From Mugil cephalus (Eukaryota > Chordata > Actinopteri > Mugiliformes > Mugilidae): 64,000 bases of DNA. The notes beneath the pieces were generated by a model. The model saw only the letters and a list, made by a program, of their open reading frames with translations, searched no databases and was not told the DNA's origin. Below, piece after piece: positions 28,381 to 40,216 of the stretch. Position 1 is the stretch's first letter. Every line of letters begins with the position of its first letter. The position numbers and the translations under genes are program-made. The stretch lies in assembly GCF_022458985.1 (NCBI RefSeq), contig NC_061776.1, forward strand, positions 9,814,591 to 9,878,590, read 5' to 3'.

Positions 28381-28631
28381 ATTGTAGATTCATAGATACT
28401 CCATGCTTTTTTTGCCCCCTCCACATATGACCTGAAATTACACATTCCCCGAGCTTTAGCCGAAAAAAAAGCCACATCCTCATTAAGGGGGAGAAAAAAA
28501 AAAGGGAGAAGGATTCAGGCTTTCGTCTGGAGCCTGTATGTCGGTTCTCTGCGCCCCTTGAATTTTGGATGCTATTCCGGTTGGAGGTTGCGGTACACCC
28601 CGAGGACTAGATGCGATAACCAGGACGAGAC

Positions 28632-31600
28632 ATGCCGCAGCCGAAATCACGAAAAATCGCCATCCTCGGGTACAGATCCGTAGGTGAGTTCCCAGCAGAC
28701 GACGCGCAGGGGAGGATGAAACGACAGCCCGGTGGCTAAGATGGGAGGCTGAGGGCTCGGTTTGAGCGGCCTTTCGGGTCAGTTTGAGCCCATTATGAGA
28801 GCGCTTTACGCCTCCTATAATAGACTTAAATTATAGGGAGTAGGGATCTGCCACGCAATATATCAGAGCGCCACCAGGTGAGACGCGGCCTTGTGTTTTT
28901 TATTTATTTTTTATTTTATTTTTATTTTTTGGCACATGAGGGCCTCTCCTAATGTGTACAACATGTACATGCGTACATATATGCATTCGTGTGTGTGTGT
29001 GTGTCAGTGTCTCCATCAGTGACCCTAACCCCGCTGCCATGCTAGCCAGCCAGCGCCATGCCGTAGAGGCCTCGTCTGATTTGACGCATTACTGCGCGGT
29101 TTATTTCATCTGAAACTGAACGAGCGCAGTTTCTGTGCAGTGGAAACGATGTGGAGGAAGATGGCACACGCACACAAGATAGCACGACCGGGAGGCCTGC
29201 AGCCGTCAGGCCAGCGCTAAATGACACACTAATATAAACCCGCAGAGAAGTGTGTATTTCTGATTTGTGCGAGTTGCAGGACAGTTTCTAAGCATCTTGA
29301 GGTTGTTGTGTGGTGCGTTTTGACCCCCCAATCAGTGCGTCATTTAACAACCAATAGCTTCTACCCTTGCAGGATTTCTGCATTTTTAACTATTTCATAA
29401 AGTGCATGTGATTATTTATAGACACCCGGACCTGACCAATAATAATAATAAAAAAAAACATATGTTGATAACTTCTGCAGCATTTTTCTTCTTCTTCTTC
29501 TTCTCCCGAGTTGATAATTATCTGTGTTTTGCAGGAAAGTCCTCCTTGACAATTCAGTTTGTGGAAGGCCAGTTCGTCGACTCCTATGACCCAACAATAG
29601 AAAACAGTAAGTGGGGAATTTGTGAGCGGTTACGTCCTCCTCCGTATACTAGAACAAGAAACTGTTGAGCCGAGGCGGATGAACCTCTCAGACCCCCCGG
29701 TGCATCCTCCGTGAATTCTGCCAAAACAGCACACGTGCCACATCCCATCATCAGTGTTGTTTCCTCCTGTTCATGTCATGTAATAAAATGTATTACTATT
29801 TGCCAGAACAACGTTATCTTGAGCTTCAATTCCAGTGAAGGAAAAAAAAATGGATAGTGTAGGTAAAATCAATATTACACATGCTCATAAAGTCTTTGTT
29901 TCCAAAGCTTTCAGCTACATCTTCTGGCCTTCCTCAGTGGATGAAGCTGTTCGGTTGCCGTGGAGATGAAACCACGTCCTTAGGTCACGTGATAACAGGT
30001 GGTTGCCTGTCAGGAACACCACTCATAATTTCCATTTAGCGATTAAGCGCCCGATTCCTTGTCATCATCATGTTTATTATTTTGTCCGATCAAACGAGCT
30101 CAAACTGGTTTGAAGTTTTTCGCTTTTGAATCCGCTCAAAGCAGATTCTCCCTCTTAACATAAGTGCAACCGAGAATGTCTCGGTTCGCCCTCGCTACTT
30201 TTTGATTCGTGAGTGACAGCACCCAATGTCCCAACGTTCGCACTGCATCAAGTTTTCAATTACAAGTTTCAAGTTTTTAAGACTCACCTGCTTCTCCTTT
30301 TATGATTCAGTTCATATTTTCGCCGCAGGAATGCGTGGAATCTTTTATTCATTCAGACGAGAACACAAAAGATTAAAACTCTGTAAAACATGGGTTTAAG
30401 TGGTTACATTTTATAGAGTGGGTTTTTTGGATTTACTTTTTTTTTATGGATTCAAAACTCAAGTCTATAATGATTGGCACATGAAAATAGCTGTTACATT
30501 TAACACTGGTGGTGGATAGAAGGTGAAATATCAGGCAGTTTCTAGCTGATTTCACCACCGGTTTCCACATGTTTCAGCAGAAAGAGAAGACTTAAGAGAT
30601 CAGCTTGTGCAGAGCTCAGTCGGAATAACCCTCTGACTGGTATGCGTCCGGACGGGGCAGCCTTGCTCGAAGGCACTTCGGAAGCGCATTTGCCAGTCTG
30701 AGAGCGCGCGCTGTAATCCGTCCACCTCCCGAACGCCCGAGATTTTCCGTTTACACTTCACCTGCGGGCTGTTTTCGCCTTCCCTGACATGTACGTTCAG
30801 ATACCACCCTGTGTTTCTTGAATGCGCGTCTATAAATAATCCCCCGGACGGTTAACATAAAGTGAGGTGTCAGCGTTCTGAGCGAGATGCTGCAGGCTGC
30901 GCATTCCCTTCCGTCCTGCTGTAGATAATGTGACCCGCCTCCTGGCAGATATTGACAATCCTGCGCCGGATGAACTCAGTGGTACCAGCCTGGATCCATA
31001 ACTGGGTTGTGTCTAGTGTGTCTCGAGATCTGCAGAAGGAAGAAAAAAGAAAAAAAAACACACAGTGATGAAGATGCAGCTGACTGGATGTCTGTTTTAC
31101 ACTTGTTAGTCTCGTTTTGAAGATCACGTTACGTTAAAATCATATCCCACAGCAGATTCTAATTTTCTTTTTGCTTGCAGCGTTTACTAAAATGATCACG
31201 ATAAATGGACAAGAGTACCATCTTCAGCTTGTAGACACAGCAGGACAGGTATGACAGTTCCTTCTTTATTCACCGTCCTCTTAGTGGTTTTACATATTTT
31301 TATTCAAATACCTCTAATATCTCATCTTTTTTTTTCCTCAGGATGAATACTCCATCTTCCCACAGACCTACTCCATAGACATCAACGGCTACATTCTGGT
31401 CTATTCAGTTACATCTAATAAAAGGTTCTTGTCTCGTCGCGCTGCATAACGAGGTGGAGTGCATGCGTTGCGCGAATGCTGAAACTCTCCCCTTTGTCTC
31501 CTCCAGCTTTGAAGTCGTACAAGTTATCCACGAAAAACTGTTGGACATGGTGGGAAAAGTTCAGTAAGTGGCACTGATTCTCACTTCGCGGTGCAAGACG

Positions 31601-34600
31601 TATGAAATATATCACGCATGAGCGACGCCGCCGCTCTAACTTCCTTTCCCCTCATTGCAGAGTTCCAATTATGCTCGTCGGGAACAAGAACGACCTACAT
31701 ATGGAGCGGTATGTCCTAACACGCCTAAATTGTACGTTAATGTACAGGCGATGTATGCACAAGGATGGGAGCTTTCGGAGGACACTCTAGCCGAGTTTAA
31801 AATTTGAATTTGCAGAAGCCGTCCGCACTGAGCTGTCTGGGTTATACTGCATCTGTGTGCGCTTCATATCCCTAAAGATTCATCTCGCGAAGCACCAAGT
31901 CACTGGAACCATTTATAATAGTGGATTTCTTCTGACGTTCTGAAATGTTTCTGTTTTTTCCGTCCCTCTCAAGAGTAATCAGTTGTGAAGAGGGAAAAGC
32001 GTTGGCTGAATCCTGGAACGCCGCCTTCATGGAGTCCTCAGCTAAAGAGAACCAGGTAAGAGATCATCACTGAGGCCTGTTCTTGGAAAAAATAAATATA
32101 TATATATATTGCATATACCTTCATATGGACCACAGTCCATCAACCTGATTGAAATCCTTCTGATTAGAGATTCCTATTGTGTAGGTCTTCAACAGGGGGT
32201 CTGTGACCCCTAGGGGTTCTGCAGGGGTACTGCAGGGAGGTCACAAAATCTTTGGTTGATTGGACATTTTTTATATACTTTTTTAATTCCCCCCACAGAT
32301 TTAAAGAGAGCCTATTCAGTCCCCAGATGAAATCCCATGTGTATATACATATATAGGTATGTTTATGTATGTGGAAGTTGCACATTTTTAAAATAAAAAA
32401 AATAATAATATTTGAACCTGTGCATTGTTTGAATATCTTAATATTTAATGCAAAATGATAATGTATATTTATAAATAGCACTAGGCCAAGCTTTATATAG
32501 AACACATATAGTAGGTAGGGGGACCCTACTTAATTTCTAGAATCAGTTTGGGGGTCTGTGGCCTGAAGAACATTGAAGACTTCTGTCCTATTGGACAATG
32601 TGTAATCTAATAAGGGATAGAGAAAATCAGAATCAAACATTTTCTTCCTAACTTTATTGTCATTATAAGAGTTCATTAAGAGAGTTGTACTGTCTTCATA
32701 AATTTACCACCTCTAACATTAAAAACAATTTATACAGTATACAAAAAGTCTGCACATAAAATAATATGATGTGTTTTGTATCAGTGCGTCTTTAAATTAC
32801 TGTAATGTCACAGATGTCGGATTTAGTGACAAACAGCAGCAGTCTGTAGTTAATCTGCAGGAATGCTAAACAAAAGGCTGCGGAGACGTGGCAGACCAAA
32901 CGATGCTTTAAGGAGCAGTAGGAAATACAACGTGCATGAATATTTCACTATGAGACCATGGCGGAGTAAATTAAACCCTGGCGGTTCGCCATTGAATTAA
33001 CATTGTATGGGAAACCCTGACGTGGTTATCATTCGTTGCTAATATTTTCCTACTAAATAGATCATAAAAGGTTTGCACCGGTCTGTTCGGATTTGCGTGA
33101 GGCATTTATAATTCGATTTAGCTAATATTCTGATTATTCGTGGAACCACTTTTGGCTTTCGTGTGGAGTTTACGTGTATCTCCTTTAAGCACGAGTTTCC
33201 TCGCACAGTCTAAAGACCATCAACTGGATAAATACGAGAGGGAGTCTGCACAGTACGGTCCGAGAGTGGAGCCACGGTCTGTCACTGTCCCACAGGAACG
33301 GAGTGGTTGGCATGGCAGCTGGTGGTCGCCATTACGTCACATCCTGTTTCTCTAGCGTCAAATAACTAACTAAAACTAATCCAAACAATTGACACTTGAA
33401 CTTGCATTAACATTACATTAAATACCTAAAATGATTGAAGCCATACTTAAAAAAATAAAATAAAAATTGACATGTACTTAGTGTTCCCATCCCATCCACT
33501 AACATGGAGGGGGTGGAGCTTATGACCTACGCTGCAGCCAGTCACCAGGGGGAGCTGTACTTGCTGTTGCGCCATCCATATTTATACAGTCCATGCCAAC
33601 GACCCGGTTGAATGTCAGCCGATCATAAACTGGAAATCTGCTTCTGACCCAAAGTCCTCTGGGATCCCTTATCTTGTAGTGTAACTAACGGACGTGTGTA
33701 TGGTGGCCCTGAAGTGCCATACGATGGCACGATGAATGCGTGTTGATGTGTGTAGCTTTAAAAAAAAAAACACTTTGTTTTATATCGAGGGTTTAAAAAC
33801 GTTTACGAGAAAGTGACCGCCTAAAAAAGGAGACGTTACGAGTTGCATCATGGGAACTGTAACTCTCTAGTTTTCTCAAGTTTTAACCGGGACTGAAATA
33901 ATACCGGCACTGTCAACATTTTCACACTAATGGATTAAATCACGTATAGCGTGAAAGCCACAGATTTACCACAGGCTCACAGCTCCCCTCAGATTTGCGA
34001 AGCACTTAGCATCTCTTTACACACAGTTTTAGTTTCATGGCCAGCAAATGTGCTGTTGTGTAACAGTGGGTAAACTACTTAAACACTGCTTTCCAGCCCA
34101 CTGTAGGCTAACAGGGTAGATGCATTACAGAAGTTTGGTCGTTTAAAAACAAGTGAGTTGTTGCTGCTTCTGGTGCGATATCAAACTACACCCACGTTGG
34201 GAGATTTTTACCAACAGGAGCAGACGAAATGCAAAATGCGAATAAATACAAAAAAAAAGAAAAAAAAAGACAAATGAGCCAGTTTAAATTTGCATAAAAC
34301 ATTTTTGAGGCTTCCTGCGGTGATTATTATAAATCTTCACTTGATACTGAATGAAAACTTTTTCCTCTCTCGTCTGAGGGCAGCAGCAGGGTCCATACTG
34401 TACACCAGTCACCGCCGCACCACAGAGCGCTAGCATCCGTGCGCCATATTTATTAAATCACATGCAAAAGACACCAGGCCGCCGCAGAGTAAACCCAATC
34501 AATGCTACGCTCATCAGACTGTATCGACTTTATTGCATTGGTCTCATTTACATGGTGACGTCAGATCACAGCGGCTCATCAGTCCAGTCCGGTTTCCCTC

Positions 34601-36082
34601 GATTTGTCTTCACTTGTTTTCAATAAAGGTTGCGACGGAAATGACAAATGCAGAATTCCAACCAGACGTAGCCCAAACTGAACTCCGTCACCGGGAGCGG
34701 TTCAATTCACGCCAAGTAAAAGTCCACGCCATCTGCCTCTGCAGATTTGGCATTTATCAAAAGAACCTTCACGGCTCACTCACATATTCTAGCAAGTCGC
34801 CATGCGCACACACAAAACAAACACTGCTGTTCACGGTTCGGAAATACAACTGCTCTCGCACTGTTCTACCACGGCCCGAAGGCTACACATTATTTGCGTA
34901 GAGCAGAGGACTTCAATGTTTTTCAGGCCACGGACCCCAAACTGATGGAGAGATTAAGTAGGAACCCCCTACCTACTATATGTGTTCTACATTAAATTAG
35001 TGCTATTTATAAATATACATTATTATTATCATCATTTTGCATTCAATATTAAGATATTCAAATAATACACAGGTTGAAATGTTTTTTTTTTATTTCAAAC
35101 ATGCGCAACACTAGGGCGGCCATGCAACACATACACACATGGGATTTCACCTGGGGTCTGAATAGGTTCTCTTTAAATTTGTGGAACAAAATTAAAAATA
35201 TATATATAAAAATTGTCTAATCAACCAAAGACTGATTGCCTGTTGAAGACCCACAGCGTAAAGCGCACTGAGATCTGATCACAAGTGTTCACTCGGAGCT
35301 CATCAGGCGATCCTTTTCGAAGCTAACGGGTGCTCAGGGCCGCCCGTTTGTGATTGGCTCAGCCAGGACGCTTGTTAGCGCCAGGTCTGATCAGAGCTGG
35401 CGGACAATTTGTCGTTTGCCGTGTGACCGGCCCGGCGTGAATTTCACAAACCCTCCACATTACATTCCACTTCAGCTGGTCAGCTAGTTTTTTTTCTTTT
35501 TTGAACCAAAGCAGCAGGTGTGCTCAAGGAGACTCCCACGCGCTCTGCATTCCTCGTTAAAACATGCCTCTGTTGTAGTTCCAGCTGGTTGAACAAAAAA
35601 TGAAAAAAATAAAATAAAATGCCGTTTTAATAACGGTTCAAAAGTTTACTCTGCACAGCCCCCGTAACACAGAGTGCTCTCTTCACCTGATTTGTTCTGT
35701 TTAGTAACAGCATAAATATTGAATAACATATGCAAATAGTAAACAACAAATGTGCAACTTTTTCCCTTTTTTTATTTTCCTGCTGCTGGTTGCGTTCCTC
35801 GACGTGCAGTCGCCAAGTTCTATGTTCAGGAAACTACTTATTTATCTTTAAATGAAGTCAGACGTAGGAGAGTTCCATTTAAAAACAAGGACGTTTCTGT
35901 TTTGTTCTGTACAAAAACCAAAAAGTGATGTGACCGCGGCATGTGACAGCGTCCTCTGTGTGTGTCTGTGTGTGTGTGCTCTCTCTCAGACGGCCGTGGA
36001 GGTTTTCCGAAGGATGATCCTGGAGGCAGAGAAGATGGACGGCGGCGTGCAGCCGGGAAAAACATCCTGCTCCATGATGTAG
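28632..36082 (+). CDS. rheb: Ras homolog enriched in brain, GTPase activator of mTORC1
   Basis: Eight coding exons: 28632-28683, 29535-29606, 31181-31248, 31342-31424, 31507-31563, 31661-31708, 31974-32055 and 35990-36082. They join in frame to 184 residues, the same length as human RHEB. Visible motifs are the P-loop GYRSVGKS with the Rheb-specific Arg15, the effector loop YDPTIENTFTK, DTAGQ, the guanine-specificity motif NKND, SSAK, and the C-terminal CaaX box CSMM for farnesylation. Rheb-GTP on lysosomal and other membranes activates mTORC1 and is switched off by TSC2. Splice sites are GT-AG throughout. The exon 4 donor (AAAAG then GTTCTTG) is weak and intron 4 is only 82 bp. Intron 7 (3.9 kb) holds hAT-like elements. 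In human, CRYGN is the neighbour, as here. Confidence 0.98.
32182..32585 (+). mobile_element. hAT-like non-autonomous element, near full length
   Basis: About 400 bp in rheb intron 7. It begins TAGGTCTTCAACAGGGGGTC and ends CATTGAAGACTTCTG, so the two ends are imperfect inverted repeats. The interior is AT-rich and non-coding, with the shared block TTTAAAGAGAGCCTATTCAG. This is the most complete copy of the family in the window. Confidence 0.68.
34904..35252 (-). mobile_element. hAT-like non-autonomous element, inverted copy
   Basis: Reverse orientation relative to the copy at 32.2 kb in the same intron. It starts AGAGGACTTCAATGTTTTTC and ends CCTGTTGAAGACCC, with TAGGAACCCCCTACCTACTA and GGGGTCTGAATAGG inside. 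The two copies in rheb intron 7 form an inverted pair about 2.3 kb apart. Confidence 0.68.
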
Positions 36083-37047
36083 AGCCGCCCAATCAACACA
36101 CAGGACACTGCACTGGGATATCCCGTTACTTGAAGGCTAGCTGCCAGTTCTCCTCCACCTCAGCTGACTCCACCCCCACCCCACCTTTCCCTCCCGTCCC
36201 CTCCCCTCCCTCCCCCGCCCCAGGGTCCTAAATATCCAATACTGTCTATTTATGGCTCTGATTCCACTGTTATTTATCAGTATTCCCTTTTTGTCATCCT
36301 CGTTTTTCTTTTGTGTGTTTGATAAAAAAAAAAAAAAACGACGACAACAAACAAAAAAAAAAAGAAAGAAAGAAAGAACCGGATGAGTGGTGGCTCCCTT
36401 GTCTTAAGCTGTATTCCCCACATTCCACCCCCGCCATTTTCCGTGCTCGGCACTGATGCAAAACACAGGACATCGTATGTGAATGTATCAGAAAAAATGT
36501 GTCTCGGAAAACGACCGTAACCCAAGACTAGAGATAGTAGTGGCTTGATGCATCTCGGCTTCTCATTACGCAGCTTCCGTTTTAGGCTCCGGGCCCCTCT
36601 CTCCGTTTAGATGACGCGGGATGAAGAGATTCACAGCGTCCGCCTTGCGCGCACCCCCAAAAAATGGCTCGAACACAGACGTTTCTTCTGATACATCACC
36701 GGCCGTTTCGGTCCCTCCAGTACGCAGCCCCTTTTTTCTACTTCCATCACTACGCAGTTCCCCCCGCTCCTCCTCTGTCCCTCGGTTTTGTTTTTCATCG
36801 CGGTCTCTGTCAGCCAAAATTAAATTTAAAAAGAAAAAAGGAAAAAAAATATCTATATATCTGCATCCATTTTCTAATGTTGAAAATGTTGTACAAATGT
36901 TTTTGATTGTAATCATTAAAGCGAAAAAGTGGTTATGTAAGCAGGCTGACTTGTGGATTATTGCAGCGGTGGCTTTTTGTCGCCGCCGGGGGGAAGGGGC
37001 CGGGTTTATTTATTGGCACTTTCTGAAGTGTTTCAGAGGCTAATAAA
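36083..37047 (+). other. rheb: rheb 3' untranslated region (inferred)
   Basis: Downstream of the stop there is no new gene. ATTAAA (36915-36920) and AATAAA (37042-37047) are candidate poly(A) signals. The first 150 bases are pyrimidine-rich (CCCTCC units), followed by A-rich and GAAA-rich tracts. The true end is not determined. Confidence 0.5.
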
Positions 37048-37195
37048 TACAGCGGAGGCGTCTTTAAGTTCGGTCCCCGCGCTTTTACGCGCACGCGGGA
37101 CAGAATAAATTGCGAAGGGTGCAGGATTAGAGAGCAGGGGGGGCAGTAATGATGTAAGGATTTAGCAGAAGGCTCTCTCTGCAGCAGAATACACC

Positions 37196-37560
37196 CAACA
37201 TTAAAACCACAGACAGGAGACATAAATACACTGACCAGCTTGCGACTTTTGGGAAACGTTTAGACGTGTACCACCTAGACCAGACCAGGCGCCCCCACCC
37301 CATGGCAATGACACTCCCTGATGGTTCAGGAATAACTCATGAACAGCACAAGGCGCTGACCTGGCCTCCAAATTCACTAGATCATAAACTCATGAAGTGT
37401 CTGTGGGATGATCCCCTCAATACATAGCACCCAAAGGTCCCCCACTAACAACACCCTCAAAAGGCCCAAGTCCATTCTCTGCTGAGTCACAACTGGAGGC
37501 ACAAAGGGAGACCTACACAATATTAGGAAGGTGGTCATAATGTTATGCCTGATCGTCATA
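37196..37560 (+). mobile_element. Tc1/mariner-like relic
   Basis: It starts ACATTAAAACCACAGACAGG and ends GTCATAATGTTATGCCTGAT, the paired ends of the family. The block TGGCCTCCAAATTCACTAGA (from about 37362) encodes WPPNSLD-like sequence, as in the Tc1 DDE region. It lies between the rheb 3' UTR and the Ly6-like gene. Confidence 0.72.
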
Positions 37561-37995
37561 ACAGGCCTGAATGTTGCCTCCGTGTTTTCTTTAGTTACAC
37601 CCCTGATTTAACCCTGATTCATCCCTGAAGTCAAACTCTAATCTACCTGCCAGACTTTCTAGGCCACATTAAAAGAAACCTGCTCCAGATAAAGGCACAG
37701 GTAACATTTTCCAGAGCGTAGAATAAGATGCTGTTACACAATGAGCGATTCTACAGCCGCAGGCTCCTTTCAAAAACTCCCTTATTTGTCAGGGCAAGAG
37801 AATTAACAGAGTGTATTTTTTTTCCTTTTTTTCTAAAAATAGCCTCTTTTATGCGTTCACACTTGGGAGCAGCCTGCAGCAGCTGCAGGAGTCGCCGGAG
37901 GTTACGTGCGTCTCTCGAACCCCGCACTGCAGCATATTGTAATAGATACATCCACTATTTTTTTTTATTTTTTATTTTTTTATTTTGATGAATTC

Positions 37996-38841
37996 TTATA
38001 GGGTGTTGCACATATCTTCGCTGCAGCAGTTGATGTTAATGTAGGCGTTCATCTTCAGCATTTGGCAGTCGGAGAGAGCCATGCACTTCTGGTAGTGCCC
38101 AACTGAGGAAGTGAAATGAGAAAAAGAGTTTTATTTCCGAGGAAGCAAAAGTCAAATCATCCTTTATGTATTATACTCATTCATCCGCTAGTTTTAGGCT
38201 GCAAAAAAAAGAAAAAAAAAGGCCAAATATTTTATTCATACTTTATCATATGCAGTCACTCCCGGGGTCAGGGGGTAACGCTGGGAGTGTTTAATATTTT
38301 AGTGTTTTCAGAAACTCACATGGTGCTCTGAGGAATCTGGCAGCAGCGCAGCCGTCCTTCCCTGGTTTACATGTCTCTACAGTCGGCTCGCAGGTTCCCC
38401 CGGCGGTTTTCGGGAGGCAGTAGTGGCAGTCCAGGGATTCACCTGCAAAGTAGCAAGAGAAAATCAGCGAAGAAAACGTCTCATATTGTGATAAACGGTG
38501 AAATCTACTTGGGGGCAAAACCAAATTTGCAGATCATCCGTTCCGCTTTGACTCTCTCATGACCCCCGCAAGTCACTTACTTTGAATTTACTTTCATGTT
38601 TTAAATATGATTACAGTCTGCTGTGTAAAAAATGTAAAAAAAAAAAAACAAACAAGAAAAGCTAATTGCATTTCATCTTGTGGCGGGTTAACTGAGATCG
38701 ACATCCAGATCTTCCTGTTGCACAGCAGCAGCAGCAGCAGCAGCAGCAGTAGCAGTCGTGTTTGTACAGTGGAGAATCAGTGACAGACTCACCAGCTGCA
38801 AACAGCAGGGCTACGCTTAAAGCCAAGACCAACAACTTCAT
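37996..38841 (-). CDS. Secreted Ly6/uPAR-type three-finger protein
   Basis: Three coding exons on the minus strand: 38841-38793, 38442-38320 and 38102-37996, all with GT-AG borders, joining to 92 residues. Residues 1-17 are a signal peptide (MKLLVLALSVALLFAAG). The mature part of about 75 residues has ten cysteines in the LU-domain order: CxxC, then C, C, C, C, C, and finally the CC-x2-D-x-CN ending (CCSEDMCN). Only two residues (TL) follow the final Asn, so there is no GPI-anchor signal and the product should be secreted, as in SLURP-like family members. Known functions of such proteins range over receptor modulation, complement inhibition and gamete interaction; none can be assigned here. 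Signal exon, middle exon and C-terminal exon is the usual Ly6 gene structure. A longer upstream in-frame ATG lies before the acceptor at 38863 and is intronic. Confidence 0.86.
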
Positions 38842-38861
38842 TGTTCTGTTCAGCACTGCAG

Positions 38862-39160
38862 CCTGCACGAGATAAAGCACACGTTTGATAACACGGCTTC
38901 AAAATTTCTTAATAGGAAATCCGAGAAACTCACTCATCCCTCTCAGGACTCATGAGTCATCTCGTAATTCCAAGTTTTCCAAGTGTGTTCCCATCCATAA
39001 TAGTTTAAACACATCAAACACAATGGAATCACACTAATACCGATTTACGGTTTCGACAAACAAAACGAGATGGCCGCACGTTGCCGTGAACATACCTCGC
39101 CGGTTTCTCCGTCGTATTTCCTGACTGAGACCGCATTCATCGACTGTCCCTCTTTTTATA
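38862..39160 (-). promoter_or_regulatory. TATA promoter and non-coding first exon of the three-finger gene
   Basis: On the minus strand, TATAAAAAG lies at 39160-39152. About 31 bp downstream is an initiator-like TCAGTC (39128-39123). A short exon then runs to a donor at 39096 (GCGAG then GTATG), with no ATG. An intron follows, with acceptor GTGCAG ending at 38863, 21 nt before the signal-peptide ATG. A TATA-driven promoter suggests regulated, tissue-restricted expression. Transcript data are needed to fix the start. Confidence 0.6.
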
Positions 39161-39751
39161 CCCTTTCATACTTTGTCCTGCCATGGCAACGTCCCATTAA
39201 GTGCAGTATCTGTATACTTAGCACCTCACTCGCCCTGGGTACACTGTGTTCAGGGGTTACAGTTTCCCAATGCCCAGATTGCTGCATTATGCAAGAACCC
39301 TCCACCCTTTGTCCACCGGTGTGTATAATTAATGAGACTTTTGCAAATAGTATTTGTCACGAGCTCAACTGAAGGTTTATATTAGTTCGGTCTGTAAATG
39401 GGGACACACTGCAGGTTGAAAGGATACATAGGTAAAAGGATATAGAGCATTTACTTTACCATAGGTGCTTTATGTCGGACCCAGATGAGGTTTAATAAAT
39501 TAGACCAAGGACTCTGTAGATGTGAATAGAGTCTATACACAGAGGAAAAGAAAATGAAAGGCTGCAACACTTGAGCGCTGTTATACATTTCAAGTACGTG
39601 CTTCTATAGGGCTGCCACAGACAGACAAAAAGGGCATTGTGGAGGAAGTATTAGCTACAATTTATTTTTACTTAAGTTCAGTACAATGTATTGATAAAAC
39701 AGTGCTCAGTACACATTAACATGAATCCAACATATGTTAGTTAAGGGATAA

Positions 39752-40216
39752 GTGATAGCTTAATGTTGAATGCAAAATGATAATAATGATGTATATTTAT
39801 AAGTAGCACAGTTTAATATAGAACACATATAGTAGGTAGGGGGTCCCTACTTAATTTCTCCACAAGTTTGGGGGTCCTTAGCCTGAAAAAACCTCTGTTT
39901 TAGATCATAGGTCTTCAAAAAGAACAAAATCTTTGGTTGATTCGACATTTTTTATATATATATATTTTTTTTAATTTCACCCACAAATTTAAAGAGAATT
40001 TAAAGAGAGCCTATTCAGTCCCCAGGTGAAATCCCATGTATGTATGTTCATGTGAGGTATGTTTATTTTTAGTAGTTCCACATGTTTGAAATTAAAAAAA
40101 TGAATATTTGATCCTGAGTTATTTGAATATCTTAATATTCAATGCAAAAATGATAATAATAATGTATATTTATAAATAGCACCAGGCTGAGTTTTATATA
40201 GAACACATATAATAGG
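39752..40216 (+). mobile_element. Two tandem hAT-like element fragments
   Basis: 39752-39901 is the right end of one copy (GATAATAATGATGTATATTT through GGTCCTTAGCCTGAAAAAAC). 39907-40216 is most of a second copy in the same orientation, starting ATAGGTCTTCAAAAAGAAC and stopping at GAACACATATAATAGGTC. Head-to-tail placement suggests one insertion beside or into another. Confidence 0.62.

Noticed and set aside
28981-29003. GT run in rheb intron 1 as a regulatory element
   Set aside because: It is a short, common microsatellite with no other support.
36566-37043. Overlapping open frames on both strands after rheb
   Set aside because: They lie in the rheb 3' UTR, are low complexity (Ser/Pro or Arg/Glu rich), and have no domain.
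37996-38841. Venom-type three-finger toxin
   Set aside because: The three-finger fold and cysteine order are shared by many ordinary vertebrate Ly6 proteins. Nothing here indicates toxicity.
38842-38880. Longer N-terminus for the three-finger protein from an in-frame ATG at 38880
   Set aside because: The ATG lies upstream of a good acceptor (GTGCAG ending at 38863) that fits the TATA-driven non-coding exon. The shorter form has a standard signal peptide.
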